A stretch of 64,000 nucleotides of DNA, from contig NZ_JAJSSH010000003.1 in the NCBI RefSeq assembly GCF_021403115.1, positions 248,001-312,000 of the forward strand. Reading direction: 5' to 3'. A program made the position numbers and the translations under genes. Numbering within the stretch: the stretch's first letter is position 1; every line of letters begins with the position of its first letter. Shown here one piece after another: positions 8,281 through 16,661 of the stretch. Source of the stretch: Sphingobium sufflavum. Lineage in GTDB: Bacteria > Pseudomonadota > Alphaproteobacteria > Sphingomonadales > Sphingomonadaceae. Under the pieces are notes generated by a model, which worked only from the letters and a program-made list of their open reading frames with translations, did no database searches and had not been told where the DNA came from.

Positions 8281-9363
8281 TTATCGAAGGGCGGCCGCAA
8301 CCGCCTTGCCACAGGCTTCGGTGTTGGCGCTGCCCTTGAGGTCGGCGGTGCGACGGTCGGGGTCGGACAGCACCTCCTCGACCGCGCGCATGATGGCGGC
8401 GGCGGCATCGCCCTCGCCCAGATGGTCCAGCATCATCGCGGCGGACCAGATCTGGCCGATGGGGTTGGCGATGCCTTTGCCCGCTATGTCCGGCGCGGAA
8501 CCATGGACCGGCTCGAACAGGGACGGGCCGGTGCGGTCCGGGTTGATGTTGGCCGACGGCGCGACGCCGATGGTGCCGGTGCAGGCGGGGCCAAGGTCGG
8601 ACAATATGTCACCGAACAGGTTGGAGGCGACCACCACGTCGAACCGGTCCGGGTTCATCACGAACTGGGCGGTGAGGATGTCGATATGATATTTGTCGGT
8701 GCGGATGTCGGGATAGGCTTTCGCCATCTCCTCCACCCGTTCGTCCCAATAGGGCATGGTGATGGCGATGCCGTTCGACTTGGTGGCGGAGGTGAGGTGC
8801 TTCGCATCCCGGCTGCGCGCCAGATCGAAGGCGTAGCTCAGCACCCGGTCGACACCGATGCGGGTCATCACCGTTTCCTGAATCACCAGTTCGCGGTCCG
8901 TGCCGGGGAACATGCGACCGCCGAGCGAGCCATATTCGCCCTCGGTATTCTCCCGCACGATCCACATGTCGATGCTGCCGGGTCCGCGCCCGGCGAGGGG
9001 GCAGGGGACGCCCGGCATCAGGCGCGCGGGACGCAGGTTGATATATTGGTCATATTCCCGGCGGAACTTGATGAGCGAGTCGCCGAGCGAGATATGGTCG
9101 GGCACGGTGTCGGGCCAGCCGACCGCGCCAAAGAAGATCGCATCGACATTGCCGATCCGCGCTTTCCAGTCGTCCGGCATCATCTGGCCATGGCGGGTGT
9201 AATAGTCGCAACAGGCGAAATCATGCCATTGCTGCTCGATCGTGAAGCCATAGAGGTCCGCCGCGCGCTCCAGCACGCGGATGCCCTCCGGCATGACTTC
9301 GGTGCCGATGCCGTCGCCGGGAATGACGGAGATGGTGTAGGTACGCGCGGCGGTGTCGCTCAT
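8281..9363 (-). CDS. tartrate / D-malate dehydrogenase family protein
   Basis: NAD-dependent beta-decarboxylating dehydrogenase of 360 residues in the isocitrate/isopropylmalate family. Visible are the N-terminal VIPGDGIGTEV, the substrate-side VRENTEGEYG, ATKSNGI and the SANINPDR and FEPVHGSAPDIAGKG motifs. The sequence style (FFGAVGWPDTVPDH, INLRPARL) fits tartrate dehydrogenase/D-malate dehydrogenase (TtuC/DmlA) rather than LeuB. The start at 9363 has an AAGGA ribosome site; a 33-base longer reading does not. Repeats flank it on both sides inside the gene run. It may handle a C4 acid released by the catabolic genes around it. Confidence 0.85.
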   Translation of the reverse strand: MSDTAARTYTISVIPGDGIGTEVMPEGIRVLERAADLYGFTIEQQWHDFACCDYYTRHGQMMPDDWKARIGNVDAIFFGAVGWPDTVPDHISLGDSLIKFRREYDQYINLRPARLMPGVPCPLAGRGPGSIDMWIVRENTEGEYGSLGGRMFPGTDRELVIQETVMTRIGVDRVLSYAFDLARSRDAKHLTSATKSNGIAITMPYWDERVEEMAKAYPDIRTDKYHIDILTAQFVMNPDRFDVVVASNLFGDILSDLGPACTGTIGVAPSANINPDRTGPSLFEPVHGSAPDIAGKGIANPIGQIWSAAMMLDHLGEGDAAAAIMRAVEEVLSDPDRRTADLKGSANTEACGKAVAAALR

Positions 9364-9400
9364 GCGGGATGTCCTTGCAGGTTGAGACGTGGCCAATTGC

Positions 9401-9481
9401 CGTCATCCCCGCGAAGGCCGGGATATGGCGTGGCGAAGTGTTGCCCTGTCGCACGCGATCCCGGCTTGCGCCGGGATGACG
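9401..9481. repeat. interspersed inverted repeat, GTCATCCC family
   Basis: CGTCATCCCCGCGAAGG at the left faces CGCCGGGATGACG at the right, arms of about 24 bases around a 33-base middle. It lies between two same-strand genes (gabD and the tartrate-type dehydrogenase). A relative sits at 39573-39654. Confidence 0.75.
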
Positions 9482-9493
9482 ATAAGGCATGTG

Positions 9494-10978
9494 TCAGAGT
9501 TTCAGGCCGCCGATGTGGAAAGCCTTGGACTCCAGATATTCCTCCAGACCGGCACGGCCACCCTCCCGGCCCAGTCCCGACATCTTGACGCCGCCGAACG
9601 GCGCCATTTCCATCGCGATGGTTCCTGTGTTCAGGGCGACCATGCCAGCCTCCAGCCTTTCTGCGACCCGAAAGGCACGGTGGATATTGTCCGTGTAGAA
9701 ATAGCTCGCCAGGCCATATTCGGTAGCGTTGGCCAAATCGATCGCCTCCTCCTCATGGGTGAAGCGGAACAGCGGCGCGACGGGGCCGAACGTCTCCTCG
9801 CTGGCCAGCAGCATATTGCTGTTCGCGCCGGTCAGGATGACGGGGGCCACGAACCGTTCATAGGCCATGCCGTTCTCGGCGCTGGCATAAAGGGTCGCGC
9901 CATGGCTGAGCGCGTCGTCGACATGGGCCTGCACCTTCTGCGCGGCGGCGGCGTTGATGAGGGGGCCGACCGTGCTGCCCGCCACATCGCCGGGGCCGAC
10001 GCGGAGCGCGGTGACGGCCTTCGCCAGCTTTTCCGCAAAGGCGTCATGGACGCTGTCCTGCACCAAGATGCGGTTGGCGCAGACGCAGGTCTGCCCGGCG
10101 TTGCGGAATTTGGAAATCATCGCGCTCTGCACGGCGAGGTCGAGGTCGGCGTCGTCGAACACGATCAGCGGGGCGTTACCGCCCAGTTCCAGGCTGGTGC
10201 GTTTCACGGTATCGGCGCACTGTCGCAGCAGCAGGCTGCCGACGCGGGTGGAGCCGGTGAAGGACAGTTTGCGGACGACGGGGCTTGCGGTCAGCGCCGA
10301 TCCGATGGCTTCGGGCCTGCCGGTCAGGACATTGATCGTGCCCGCAGGCAGTCCGGCGAGTTCCGCGAGGCGGACGAGGGCGAGCGCGGTGTAGGGGGTG
10401 AAATCGGATGGTTTGACGATGACCGGGCAGCCCGCCGCGAGAGCTGGCGCGCATTTGCGGGTTATCATCGCGGCCGGGAAATTCCAGGGCGTGATGGCGG
10501 CGGCGACGCCGATGGGCTCCTTCATCACGAAGATGCGGCGGTTGGCTTCCGGCGCGAGAACATCATGGCCCGACGCGCGGCGGCCTTCCTCCGCGAACCA
10601 TTTGATGAAGGTCGCGGCGTAGCGGATTTCGCCTTCCGATTCCGCCAGCGGCTTGCCCTGTTCGGCGGTCATGATGCGGGCGAGGTCGGGGACATTGTCC
10701 AGCACCAGCGCGTGCCAGCGTTCGAGGATCGCGGCGCGTTCGCCGGCCGTCTTTGCGCGCCAGGCGGGGAAGGCGGCGTTGGCGGCGGCGATGGCCTGAT
10801 CCGTCTCCGCGACGCCGCAATCGGGCACGGTGCCGAGCAGCGCACCGGTCGCGGGATCGTCCACCGGGATGGTCGCGCCGGAGGCCGCCGAAACCCAGTC
10901 GCCACCAATGAAAGCGGCCTGTCGGAAGAGGTCCGCTTTTTCAAGTTTTACAACCGAAAGGGTGTTTTGGAATGTCAT
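9494..10978 (-). CDS. gabD: succinate-semialdehyde dehydrogenase (NADP type)
   Basis: Aldehyde dehydrogenase of 494 residues. The general-base glutamate lies in LELGGNAP and the catalytic cysteine in GQTCVCANRI, the CVCANR form typical of GabD. The ITPWNFPAAMITRK and FTGSTRVG nucleotide-binding motifs and the C-terminal GVKMSGLGREGG complete the family signature. It oxidises succinate semialdehyde to succinate, the last step of GABA breakdown. The ATG at 10978 overlaps the stop codon of the acetyltransferase gene, so they are co-translated. The position next to an aminotransferase supports a GABA or putrescine route. Confidence 0.9.
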   Translation of the reverse strand: MTFQNTLSVVKLEKADLFRQAAFIGGDWVSAASGATIPVDDPATGALLGTVPDCGVAETDQAIAAANAAFPAWRAKTAGERAAILERWHALVLDNVPDLARIMTAEQGKPLAESEGEIRYAATFIKWFAEEGRRASGHDVLAPEANRRIFVMKEPIGVAAAITPWNFPAAMITRKCAPALAAGCPVIVKPSDFTPYTALALVRLAELAGLPAGTINVLTGRPEAIGSALTASPVVRKLSFTGSTRVGSLLLRQCADTVKRTSLELGGNAPLIVFDDADLDLAVQSAMISKFRNAGQTCVCANRILVQDSVHDAFAEKLAKAVTALRVGPGDVAGSTVGPLINAAAAQKVQAHVDDALSHGATLYASAENGMAYERFVAPVILTGANSNMLLASEETFGPVAPLFRFTHEEEAIDLANATEYGLASYFYTDNIHRAFRVAERLEAGMVALNTGTIAMEMAPFGGVKMSGLGREGGRAGLEEYLESKAFHIGGLKL

Positions 10979-11889
10979 CAGCCGAGCGCCTGATTGATGA
11001 GGGACCAGGCGCGGATGGTGTCGCCTGTTGGACGTGCCCCCGTGAGAGCCTGGCCTGTTGGATTGGCGCTTATAGAATTGGCGGGCGGGGGCGTGCCGCG
11101 GCACATGCGCGTCACCCGGCCGACGCAGGGCAGGCCCAGCTCGTCCAACCACGCCGACAGGCCGCTGTCCTCCGGCACGTCGAGGCGGCAGAACATGCCG
11201 GTGTTGGAACCGAGCCAGTGGCTGATAAGCGCCCGCGCGCCGCCGATGTCGGGGGCCAGCGTCGGCCCGATGCTGTAGCCGCGCCCGAACCGACGGAACA
11301 AGGCATAGCCCGCCTGTTCCCCGTCGCGGTTCAGCACCACGCCCTGCGCCGCGTCGAACAGATAGTCGATGACCGCAGAGCGATCGAGACCGGTCGCCGC
11401 CCGGTCCAGACGGCTGATGTCGGCCAGTTCCCCCGCCTTCATCGGCGCGACGCGTTCATTGGGGATGAGCTGCGCGATGGGCACGTCGAAGGGCGCGCCC
11501 TGATGCTGATAGACGGTGCCGGTCACGTCGAAACCCAGCGAACGATAGAGGTTCAGCCCCTCGTCCGTGGCGTTGAGCAGGATGGACCGGTCGCCGATGG
11601 CGGCGATGGCGCCCTCCATCAGCTTGCGCCCCACGCCCATGCCCTGCGCCGCCTTGGCCACGATCACCATGCCAAGGCTGGCATGGCTGTCGCCAAACAA
11701 CCACCACATCGTGGTGCCCAGCACCGCGCCGTCACGCTCCGCGACCAGCCCATGCCCCAACTGGAGCATGGCGGCCCAATCCTCTTCCCGATGGGGCCAT
11801 TGCTGTTCACGCGAAAGGCCATGGGCGGCGGCAAGATCTTCTGCCGTCATGGCTCTCAACTGGACTATATCGGTCAGCCCTGTTGCCAC
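10978..11889 (-). CDS. two-domain GNAT N-acetyltransferase
   Basis: GNAT-type acetyltransferase of 303 residues. The N-terminal domain (about 10-130) has the acetyl-CoA loop in AAQGMGVGRKLME near residues 79-91. The C-terminal half resembles a second, degenerate GNAT domain. The GTG start follows a near-perfect GGAGG site. It is the promoter-proximal gene of the gabD operon and divergent from the aldehyde dehydrogenase. It probably acetylates a small amine or amino acid of the pathway; the M20 amidohydrolase could reverse such a step. Substrate unknown. Confidence 0.8.
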   Translation of the reverse strand: MATGLTDIVQLRAMTAEDLAAAHGLSREQQWPHREEDWAAMLQLGHGLVAERDGAVLGTTMWWLFGDSHASLGMVIVAKAAQGMGVGRKLMEGAIAAIGDRSILLNATDEGLNLYRSLGFDVTGTVYQHQGAPFDVPIAQLIPNERVAPMKAGELADISRLDRAATGLDRSAVIDYLFDAAQGVVLNRDGEQAGYALFRRFGRGYSIGPTLAPDIGGARALISHWLGSNTGMFCRLDVPEDSGLSAWLDELGLPCVGRVTRMCRGTPPPANSISANPTGQALTGARPTGDTIRAWSLINQALG

Positions 11890-11929
11890 TATCTACCTCC
11901 GTAACGGGTCCGGTAAACGGTCCGGTGCC

Positions 11930-11942
11930 CCCCGATGTGGGG
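11930..11942 (-). promoter_or_regulatory. candidate operator, shared 13-mer CCCCGATGTGGGG
   Basis: The exact 13-mer recurs at 24030-24042 and as a variant at 8103. Here it lies 41 bases before the acetyltransferase-gabD operon and in the shared divergent region with the aldehyde dehydrogenase. Confidence 0.45.
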
Positions 11943-11977
11943 GAATATCCTGCGTCGAACAGTAGAATCTGCCTGAT

Positions 11978-11990
11978 GGCATTAGGTGCC
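11978..11990. promoter_or_regulatory. GGCA-N5-TGCC palindrome
   Basis: GGCATTAGGTGCC in the divergent promoter region between the acetyltransferase and aldehyde dehydrogenase genes, with the same half-sites and gap as the site at 8146. Possible regulator site. Confidence 0.3.
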
Positions 11991-12098
11991 GCCTTGCCCG
12001 ATATTTCAGAAGAAAATCGCGGAACTCAGGGCGTTGAAAGCCCAAATGCTGCGCCTGCGCTCCTATTCCAATCGCTGGATTCTTGAGCGGAGAGCGGC

Positions 12099-13574
12099 AT
12101 GAACGGCTTTGATCCCGACCGGGTGGCGGTGGCGCAGGCGAACAACTTCATGGCCGGGCGGCGTCTGGGGGGCGAAGGGGCCGGGCTGGACGTGCTGCGC
12201 CCCTCCGACGGGCGCGCCTATGGCAAGCTCGACAGCGCCAGCGCGGCGCAGGTGGATGCGGTCGTCACCGACGCCTATCAGGCGTATCGCAAGAGCGGCT
12301 GGGCCGCGACCGACCCGCGCGGCCGGATGACGGTGATGCGCCGCTGGGCCGACCTGATCGACGCGGACGCCGCGCGGCTGGCCCCGCTGGAGGCGGTGGG
12401 ATCGACGCGGACGATCGGGGAGATACTGGCGTGGGATCTGTCCTACACCGCCGAGACGATCCGCTTTTTCGCGGAGTTCGCGGACAAGGCAGGGGGCGAG
12501 GTCATCGCGACCACGCCGGACAAGCTCGGCTTCACCATCACCGAACCTTATGGCGTGATCGCGGCGATTGCGCCGTGGAACCTGCCGCTGGTGATGGCGG
12601 CGTGGAAGATCGCGCCCGCCATCGCATCCGGCAACAGCGTCGTCCTGAAACCGTCCGAGATGACGCCGTTCAGCATTGTGCGCGTCGCGGAACTGGCGAT
12701 AGAGGCGGGGCTGCCGCGCGGCGTGTTCAACGTGGTGCAGGGCGATGGCCGGTCGGTGGGCGATCCGCTGTGCCGGCATCCGCTGGTGTCGAAGGTGAGC
12801 TTTACCGGCTCCACCCGCACCGGCATCGCGATCATGAACGCTTGCGCCGAGACGGGGCCGAAGCCGGTCACGCTGGAACTGGGCGGCAAAAGCCCGCAGA
12901 TCGTCTTTGCCGATGCGAAGGACATGGGGCAGGCGGCGGCCATCGTGGCCAAGGCGATCACGCTGAACAGCGGGCAGGTGTGCGTCGCGGGATCGCGCCT
13001 GCTGGTGCAGGAGAGCGTGGCCGACGAGGTGGTGGGGCGGATATTGGCGGCGTTCGAGGCGCACCGCATCGGCCCGACATGGGGCGGTGACACGACGATG
13101 GGTCCGATCATCTCCGAAAAGCAGTTGGGCGACATTGACGCCATGGTGGCCCGTGCGGTCGTGGCGGGGGGCGAGGCCGTGACCGGCGGCCGCCGCGCGC
13201 CATCGCCGCAGGAGGGCAGCTATTATCTGCCCACGCTGCTGACCGGGCTGCCGCAGGATGCGGAGGCGGTGCAGGGCGAGATTTTCGGCCCCGTGCTGAC
13301 CGTGCAGACATTCGGCGACGAGGAGGAAGCCTATGCGCTGGCCAATGACAGCCGGTACGGGCTGGCGGCGGGGGTGCACACCGGCGACCTGAATCGTGCG
13401 CTGCGCGCGACGCGGGCGCTGGAGGCGGGGACGGTGTGGGTCAACCGCTATGGGCGGAGCAATGATTTCATGCTGCCGACCGGCGGATTCAAGCAGAGCG
13501 GGATCGGCAAGGATCTGGGGCGTGAGGCCTATATGGCGACGATGAAGAGCAAGGCGGCGTTGATACAATTGTGA
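12099..13574 (+). CDS. aldehyde dehydrogenase (amino-aldehyde type)
   Basis: NAD(P)-dependent aldehyde dehydrogenase of 491 residues. It shows AIAPWNLPLVMAAWK, FTGSTRTG, the base glutamate in LELGGKSPQIVF and the catalytic cysteine in GQVCVAGSRL. It groups by eye with gamma-aminobutyraldehyde and gamma-glutamyl-gamma-aminobutyraldehyde dehydrogenases (PuuC/PatD-like) rather than with GabD. It would oxidise the aldehyde left by the class III aminotransferase. A GGAG ribosome site precedes the ATG. It is the only plus-strand gene between 4948 and 28946, transcribed divergently from the gabD operon. Confidence 0.87.
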   Translation: MNGFDPDRVAVAQANNFMAGRRLGGEGAGLDVLRPSDGRAYGKLDSASAAQVDAVVTDAYQAYRKSGWAATDPRGRMTVMRRWADLIDADAARLAPLEAVGSTRTIGEILAWDLSYTAETIRFFAEFADKAGGEVIATTPDKLGFTITEPYGVIAAIAPWNLPLVMAAWKIAPAIASGNSVVLKPSEMTPFSIVRVAELAIEAGLPRGVFNVVQGDGRSVGDPLCRHPLVSKVSFTGSTRTGIAIMNACAETGPKPVTLELGGKSPQIVFADAKDMGQAAAIVAKAITLNSGQVCVAGSRLLVQESVADEVVGRILAAFEAHRIGPTWGGDTTMGPIISEKQLGDIDAMVARAVVAGGEAVTGGRRAPSPQEGSYYLPTLLTGLPQDAEAVQGEIFGPVLTVQTFGDEEEAYALANDSRYGLAAGVHTGDLNRALRATRALEAGTVWVNRYGRSNDFMLPTGGFKQSGIGKDLGREAYMATMKSKAALIQL

Positions 13575-13584
13575 GGGGGGCTTG

Positions 13585-13612
13585 GCCCTCTCCCGCTTTC
13601 GCGGGAGAGGGC
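13585..13612. terminator. hairpin between convergent genes
   Basis: A perfect 12-base stem, GCCCTCTCCCGC with TTTC loop, lies between the convergent aldehyde dehydrogenase and the oxidase B-subunit gene and touches the stop codon of the latter. There is no T-run, so termination is inferred from position and stability. Confidence 0.55.
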
Positions 13613-14811
13613 TAACGTACGTCCGCAAACCGCCCGATGGCGTAGTGGCTGAGATCAATGTCCGTCCGGCCCGTGGCGATCAGTTCCGCCATCGTCTCGC
13701 CCACGCCCGGTCCCACCTGGAACCCCGCGCCGGAGAAGCCGAAGGCGTAGAACAGCCCGCTGACCGAACCGCTCGGTCCCATCACGGGCTGGCTGTCGGG
13801 CAGGTAGCTTTCGATGCCGCTCCAGGTGCGGATGATGTTGAGGCGGGCGACGGCGGGGATCAGCCGTTGCATCTGTTGCCACTGGCCCAGCGTGTTGTCC
13901 GGCTTCACATAGACGCGATACGCGTCCGGGAAGGTCTGGTTCTGCAGGGAGCCGCCGATGACGAGGTTGCCGCGCGCGACCTGCCGGAAATAGACGGACT
14001 CCAGCGTTTCAGGCGTCGCCACGCCGACCGAGGGGCCGATGGCGTAGGGCAGAGGCTCCGTGACGCACATGTTCGGCCCGCGCGAGGTGAGGGGGACGGT
14101 CTCGCCAAAGCCCTCCACGAATTGCTTGGCCCATGCCCCGGCGGTGATGAGGAGGGTGGGGGCGCGAAACTCCCGCCCGTCCGCGGCGGTGACGGTGAAA
14201 TCGTCGCCGCTCTTGCCCGCGTGGATGGCACGGCAATTCTCGTGGATGATCGCGCCCCGGCGCTGCGCCGCGCGGGCGAAGGCGGGACCGGCGAGGCGGG
14301 GGTTGGCGTGGCCGTCCTGCGCGGAGAGAGAGGCGGCCAGCACCTCCGGCCCCAGAAAGGGGAAGCGCGCGCGCAGGGCGTTGCCGCTGAGCATTTCGAG
14401 GTCGAGGTCGAACCGCGCGGCGTCGGCGGCATAAGCCTCCATGCTGGCGGCGGTGTCCGGCCGGTCGCGATAGCAGACGCGCATATGGCCGCGTTGCAGA
14501 TATTCCACGTCCGTGCCGAGCAGGGCGGGCGTGTTGCGCCAGATCGCCATCGCGCGGTTGGCGAGGGGGAGCTGGTAGAGGGGCCGCCCCTGCCGCCGGA
14601 CATTGCCGAAATTGGTGCCGCTGGCCTGCCGCCCGACGAGGTCGCTTTCGAGCAGGGTGACGGACAGGCCGCGCTGGCGCAGGAAGAAGGCGGCGGCGCT
14701 GCCCATGATGCCGCCGCCGATGATGAGGACGTCGGACAAGGACGGGGCGGACAGGGACTGGGCGGACAGGGCGGGGGCGGGCGTGGCGGACGCGAGGATG
14801 GGGGCGGTCAT
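13612..14811 (-). CDS. FAD-dependent oxidase subunit B (opine/hydroxyproline oxidase type)
   Basis: DAO-family flavoprotein of 399 residues. The ADP-binding motif is VLIIGGGIMGSAAAFFLRQRG near residues 27-47, with FYAFGFSGAGFQVGP near the C terminus closing the FAD site. It matches the catalytic beta subunit of the heterotrimeric enzymes OoxB/NoxB (opine oxidase), LhpB (D-hydroxyproline dehydrogenase) and HcnC. The ATG overlaps the stop of the A subunit. An extended reading upstream would be an Arg-rich out-of-frame artefact. The N terminus before the Rossmann motif is Ala/Ser-rich and of no known role. Confidence 0.83.
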   Translation of the reverse strand: MTAPILASATPAPALSAQSLSAPSLSDVLIIGGGIMGSAAAFFLRQRGLSVTLLESDLVGRQASGTNFGNVRRQGRPLYQLPLANRAMAIWRNTPALLGTDVEYLQRGHMRVCYRDRPDTAASMEAYAADAARFDLDLEMLSGNALRARFPFLGPEVLAASLSAQDGHANPRLAGPAFARAAQRRGAIIHENCRAIHAGKSGDDFTVTAADGREFRAPTLLITAGAWAKQFVEGFGETVPLTSRGPNMCVTEPLPYAIGPSVGVATPETLESVYFRQVARGNLVIGGSLQNQTFPDAYRVYVKPDNTLGQWQQMQRLIPAVARLNIIRTWSGIESYLPDSQPVMGPSGSVSGLFYAFGFSGAGFQVGPGVGETMAELIATGRTDIDLSHYAIGRFADVR

Positions 14812-16277
14812 GCGCCGGCCTTTCCGGCGGACCCGGCGCTGATCGGTTTGACGGGGGCGGCGCTGCGCAGGCGGCCGACGCGCTCGACGGGGATGGCGGC
14901 GGCGGCGGCGATGACTTCGGCGGCGGCGAGGCCGCAATAGCGCCCCTGGCACCGGCCCATGCCGACGCGGCTGAACGCCTTGGCGCGGTTGGCCTCCTGC
15001 GCGCCCGTGTCCGTCACGGTGGCGCGCAGTTCCCCGGCGGTGATGCTCTCACAGCGGCAGACGATGGCGTCGTCGGGGAGGGCGGCGGCCTGCTCCACCG
15101 GCCAGGGAAAAGCCTGCGCCAGTCCGCTGGCGAAACGGACGTAGGTGGCGACGTCGCGGCGCAGGGACGCGAGGTCGACCGACGCCACGGGGAAGCCGAG
15201 GTCGGTGAGGGCGGCGAGGGCGGCGAGACGCCCGCTGGCCTCCGCCGAACGCGCGCCGAGGATGCGCGCGCCGTCACCCGCGAGATAGACGCCGGGGACG
15301 GAGGCGCGGCCATCGGGATCGCGCACGGGCAGCCACTGGCGCACGGCGGGATCGAAGGCGAAGGCGCAGCGCGCAAGGTCGGCGAGCTGCGTCTCCGGGC
15401 GAAGATGATGGCCCATGGCGATGGCGTCGCAGGCGAAGTGGCGCTCGCCGCCGTCGGCGGTGCGGACGGTGACGCCGCTGACGGCGCCCGTGTCGACGGT
15501 TCCGGCGCGGCTGGAGGATCGGCCATCGCGGGCGGCCGGGCCGGTGTCGACGCCCGCGCCATCAGGCGCGCCGCTGCCCTCTTCCCCGCCGGTGATGTCG
15601 AGCGGGGTGACGCCGTGGAGGATGGGGACGCCCGCCCGCTTTATGGTGCGGGTCAGCAGGACGCCGTTCCACAGCGCGGCGGGCTGCGCCAGCAATTTGG
15701 GCAGGGCGGGGATGCGCGCGGCAAAGGGGGCGGTGTCGAGGACGGCGGCGACATGCGCCCCCGCCTTCACATATTGGGCGGCGACGAGATAGAGGAGCGG
15801 CCCGGAGCCGAGGAAGACGACCTGACTGCCGATGGCGCACGCCTGCGCCTTCAAGGCGATCTGCGATCCGCCGAGGCTGTAGGTGCCAGCCCGGTGCCAG
15901 CCCCGGACGGGCATCAGCCGGTCGGTCGCGCCGGTGCACAGGATCAAAGCGTCATAGGGGATGGACTGGTGCCCGTCCGGCCCCAGCGTCCACACCTGCC
16001 CGTCCGATATGTGCCAGACGAGGGTTTCGGGGCGATAGTCCACGCGCCCCTCCAGCCCGTCGAAACAGGTGTGGAGGGCGCGGGCGCGCTCCGCCTCCGT
16101 CCCGTACAGCGTGGCGTGGGAGCGGGTGAAGCCGTCGGGCTGGCGGCGGTATATCTGCCCGCCGGACCGCCGCCCCTCGTCGATGACGATGGGGCGGATG
16201 CCCGCGTCGGCCAGCGCCTGCGCGGCGCGCACGCCCGCCGGTCCTGCGCCGATGATGACTATTGCTGGTTCGGCCAT
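14808..16277 (-). CDS. FAD/NAD(P)-dependent oxidoreductase subunit A with C-terminal [2Fe-2S] domain
   Basis: Pyridine nucleotide-disulfide-type flavoprotein of 489 residues. The FAD motif VIIGAGPAGVRAAQALADAG is at residues 6-25. A BFD-like [2Fe-2S] domain lies near the C terminus, with CRCE and later CQGRYC cysteines. This is the alpha subunit of OoxA/LhpE/HcnB-type heterotrimers, which passes electrons from the B-subunit flavin through the Fe-S clusters. It overlaps the small ferredoxin-like gene by 19 bases and the B subunit by four, so the three are made together. Confidence 0.85.
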   Translation of the reverse strand: MAEPAIVIIGAGPAGVRAAQALADAGIRPIVIDEGRRSGGQIYRRQPDGFTRSHATLYGTEAERARALHTCFDGLEGRVDYRPETLVWHISDGQVWTLGPDGHQSIPYDALILCTGATDRLMPVRGWHRAGTYSLGGSQIALKAQACAIGSQVVFLGSGPLLYLVAAQYVKAGAHVAAVLDTAPFAARIPALPKLLAQPAALWNGVLLTRTIKRAGVPILHGVTPLDITGGEEGSGAPDGAGVDTGPAARDGRSSSRAGTVDTGAVSGVTVRTADGGERHFACDAIAMGHHLRPETQLADLARCAFAFDPAVRQWLPVRDPDGRASVPGVYLAGDGARILGARSAEASGRLAALAALTDLGFPVASVDLASLRRDVATYVRFASGLAQAFPWPVEQAAALPDDAIVCRCESITAGELRATVTDTGAQEANRAKAFSRVGMGRCQGRYCGLAAAEVIAAAAAIPVERVGRLRSAAPVKPISAGSAGKAGA

Positions 16278-16567
16278 GTCGTGTCCGGTTCCGTCGTGAC
16301 GATGCGCTGGCCCGATTCCGCGAGGGTGGAGCAGGCGCGCAATTTGGTGCCCTCTTCCGTCCAGACCCAGCAATCCTGGCAGGCGGCCATCAGGCAGAAG
16401 CCCGCGCGGGGGCCGTCGCCAAATTCCGACTGGCGCAGGGTCGCGCCGGAGGTGAGGAGGGCGACCATCAGCGTGTCCCCCGCCAGTGCGGTGACGGGCG
16501 CGCCATCGACATGGAGGGTGAGGGCGGGGCGATCCGTTTCCGCCAGCCGGACGAAGCGGGCGGTCAT
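16259..16567 (-). CDS. small [2Fe-2S] subunit of the heterotrimeric oxidase
   Basis: Ferredoxin-like protein of 102 residues corresponding to LhpF/HcnA/OoxA-associated small subunits. The cluster cysteines are in FCLMAACQDC (C-x5-C-x2-C) with the last in RACST. It carries electrons from the A and B flavoproteins towards the respiratory chain. It is the first gene of the trio and ends inside the A-subunit gene. A 94-base gap separates it from the transporter ATPase gene upstream. Confidence 0.85.
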   Translation of the reverse strand: MTARFVRLAETDRPALTLHVDGAPVTALAGDTLMVALLTSGATLRQSEFGDGPRAGFCLMAACQDCWVWTEEGTKLRACSTLAESGQRIVTTEPDTTWPNQQ

Positions 16568-16661
16568 GCCATGGTCCCGGCGCGTCGGGGCGCGATCAGG
16601 GCTGCGCCGTCGCGTGTCGGGAGGCGGGTCATGTCCGCGCCTGTGCGCGTTGCGCGACCGG

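Noticed and set aside
13612..16567. Hydrogen cyanide synthase (hcnABC)
   Set aside because: The three subunits fit, but the same architecture is used by opine and D-hydroxyproline oxidases. The linked importer and amine catabolism genes favour those.
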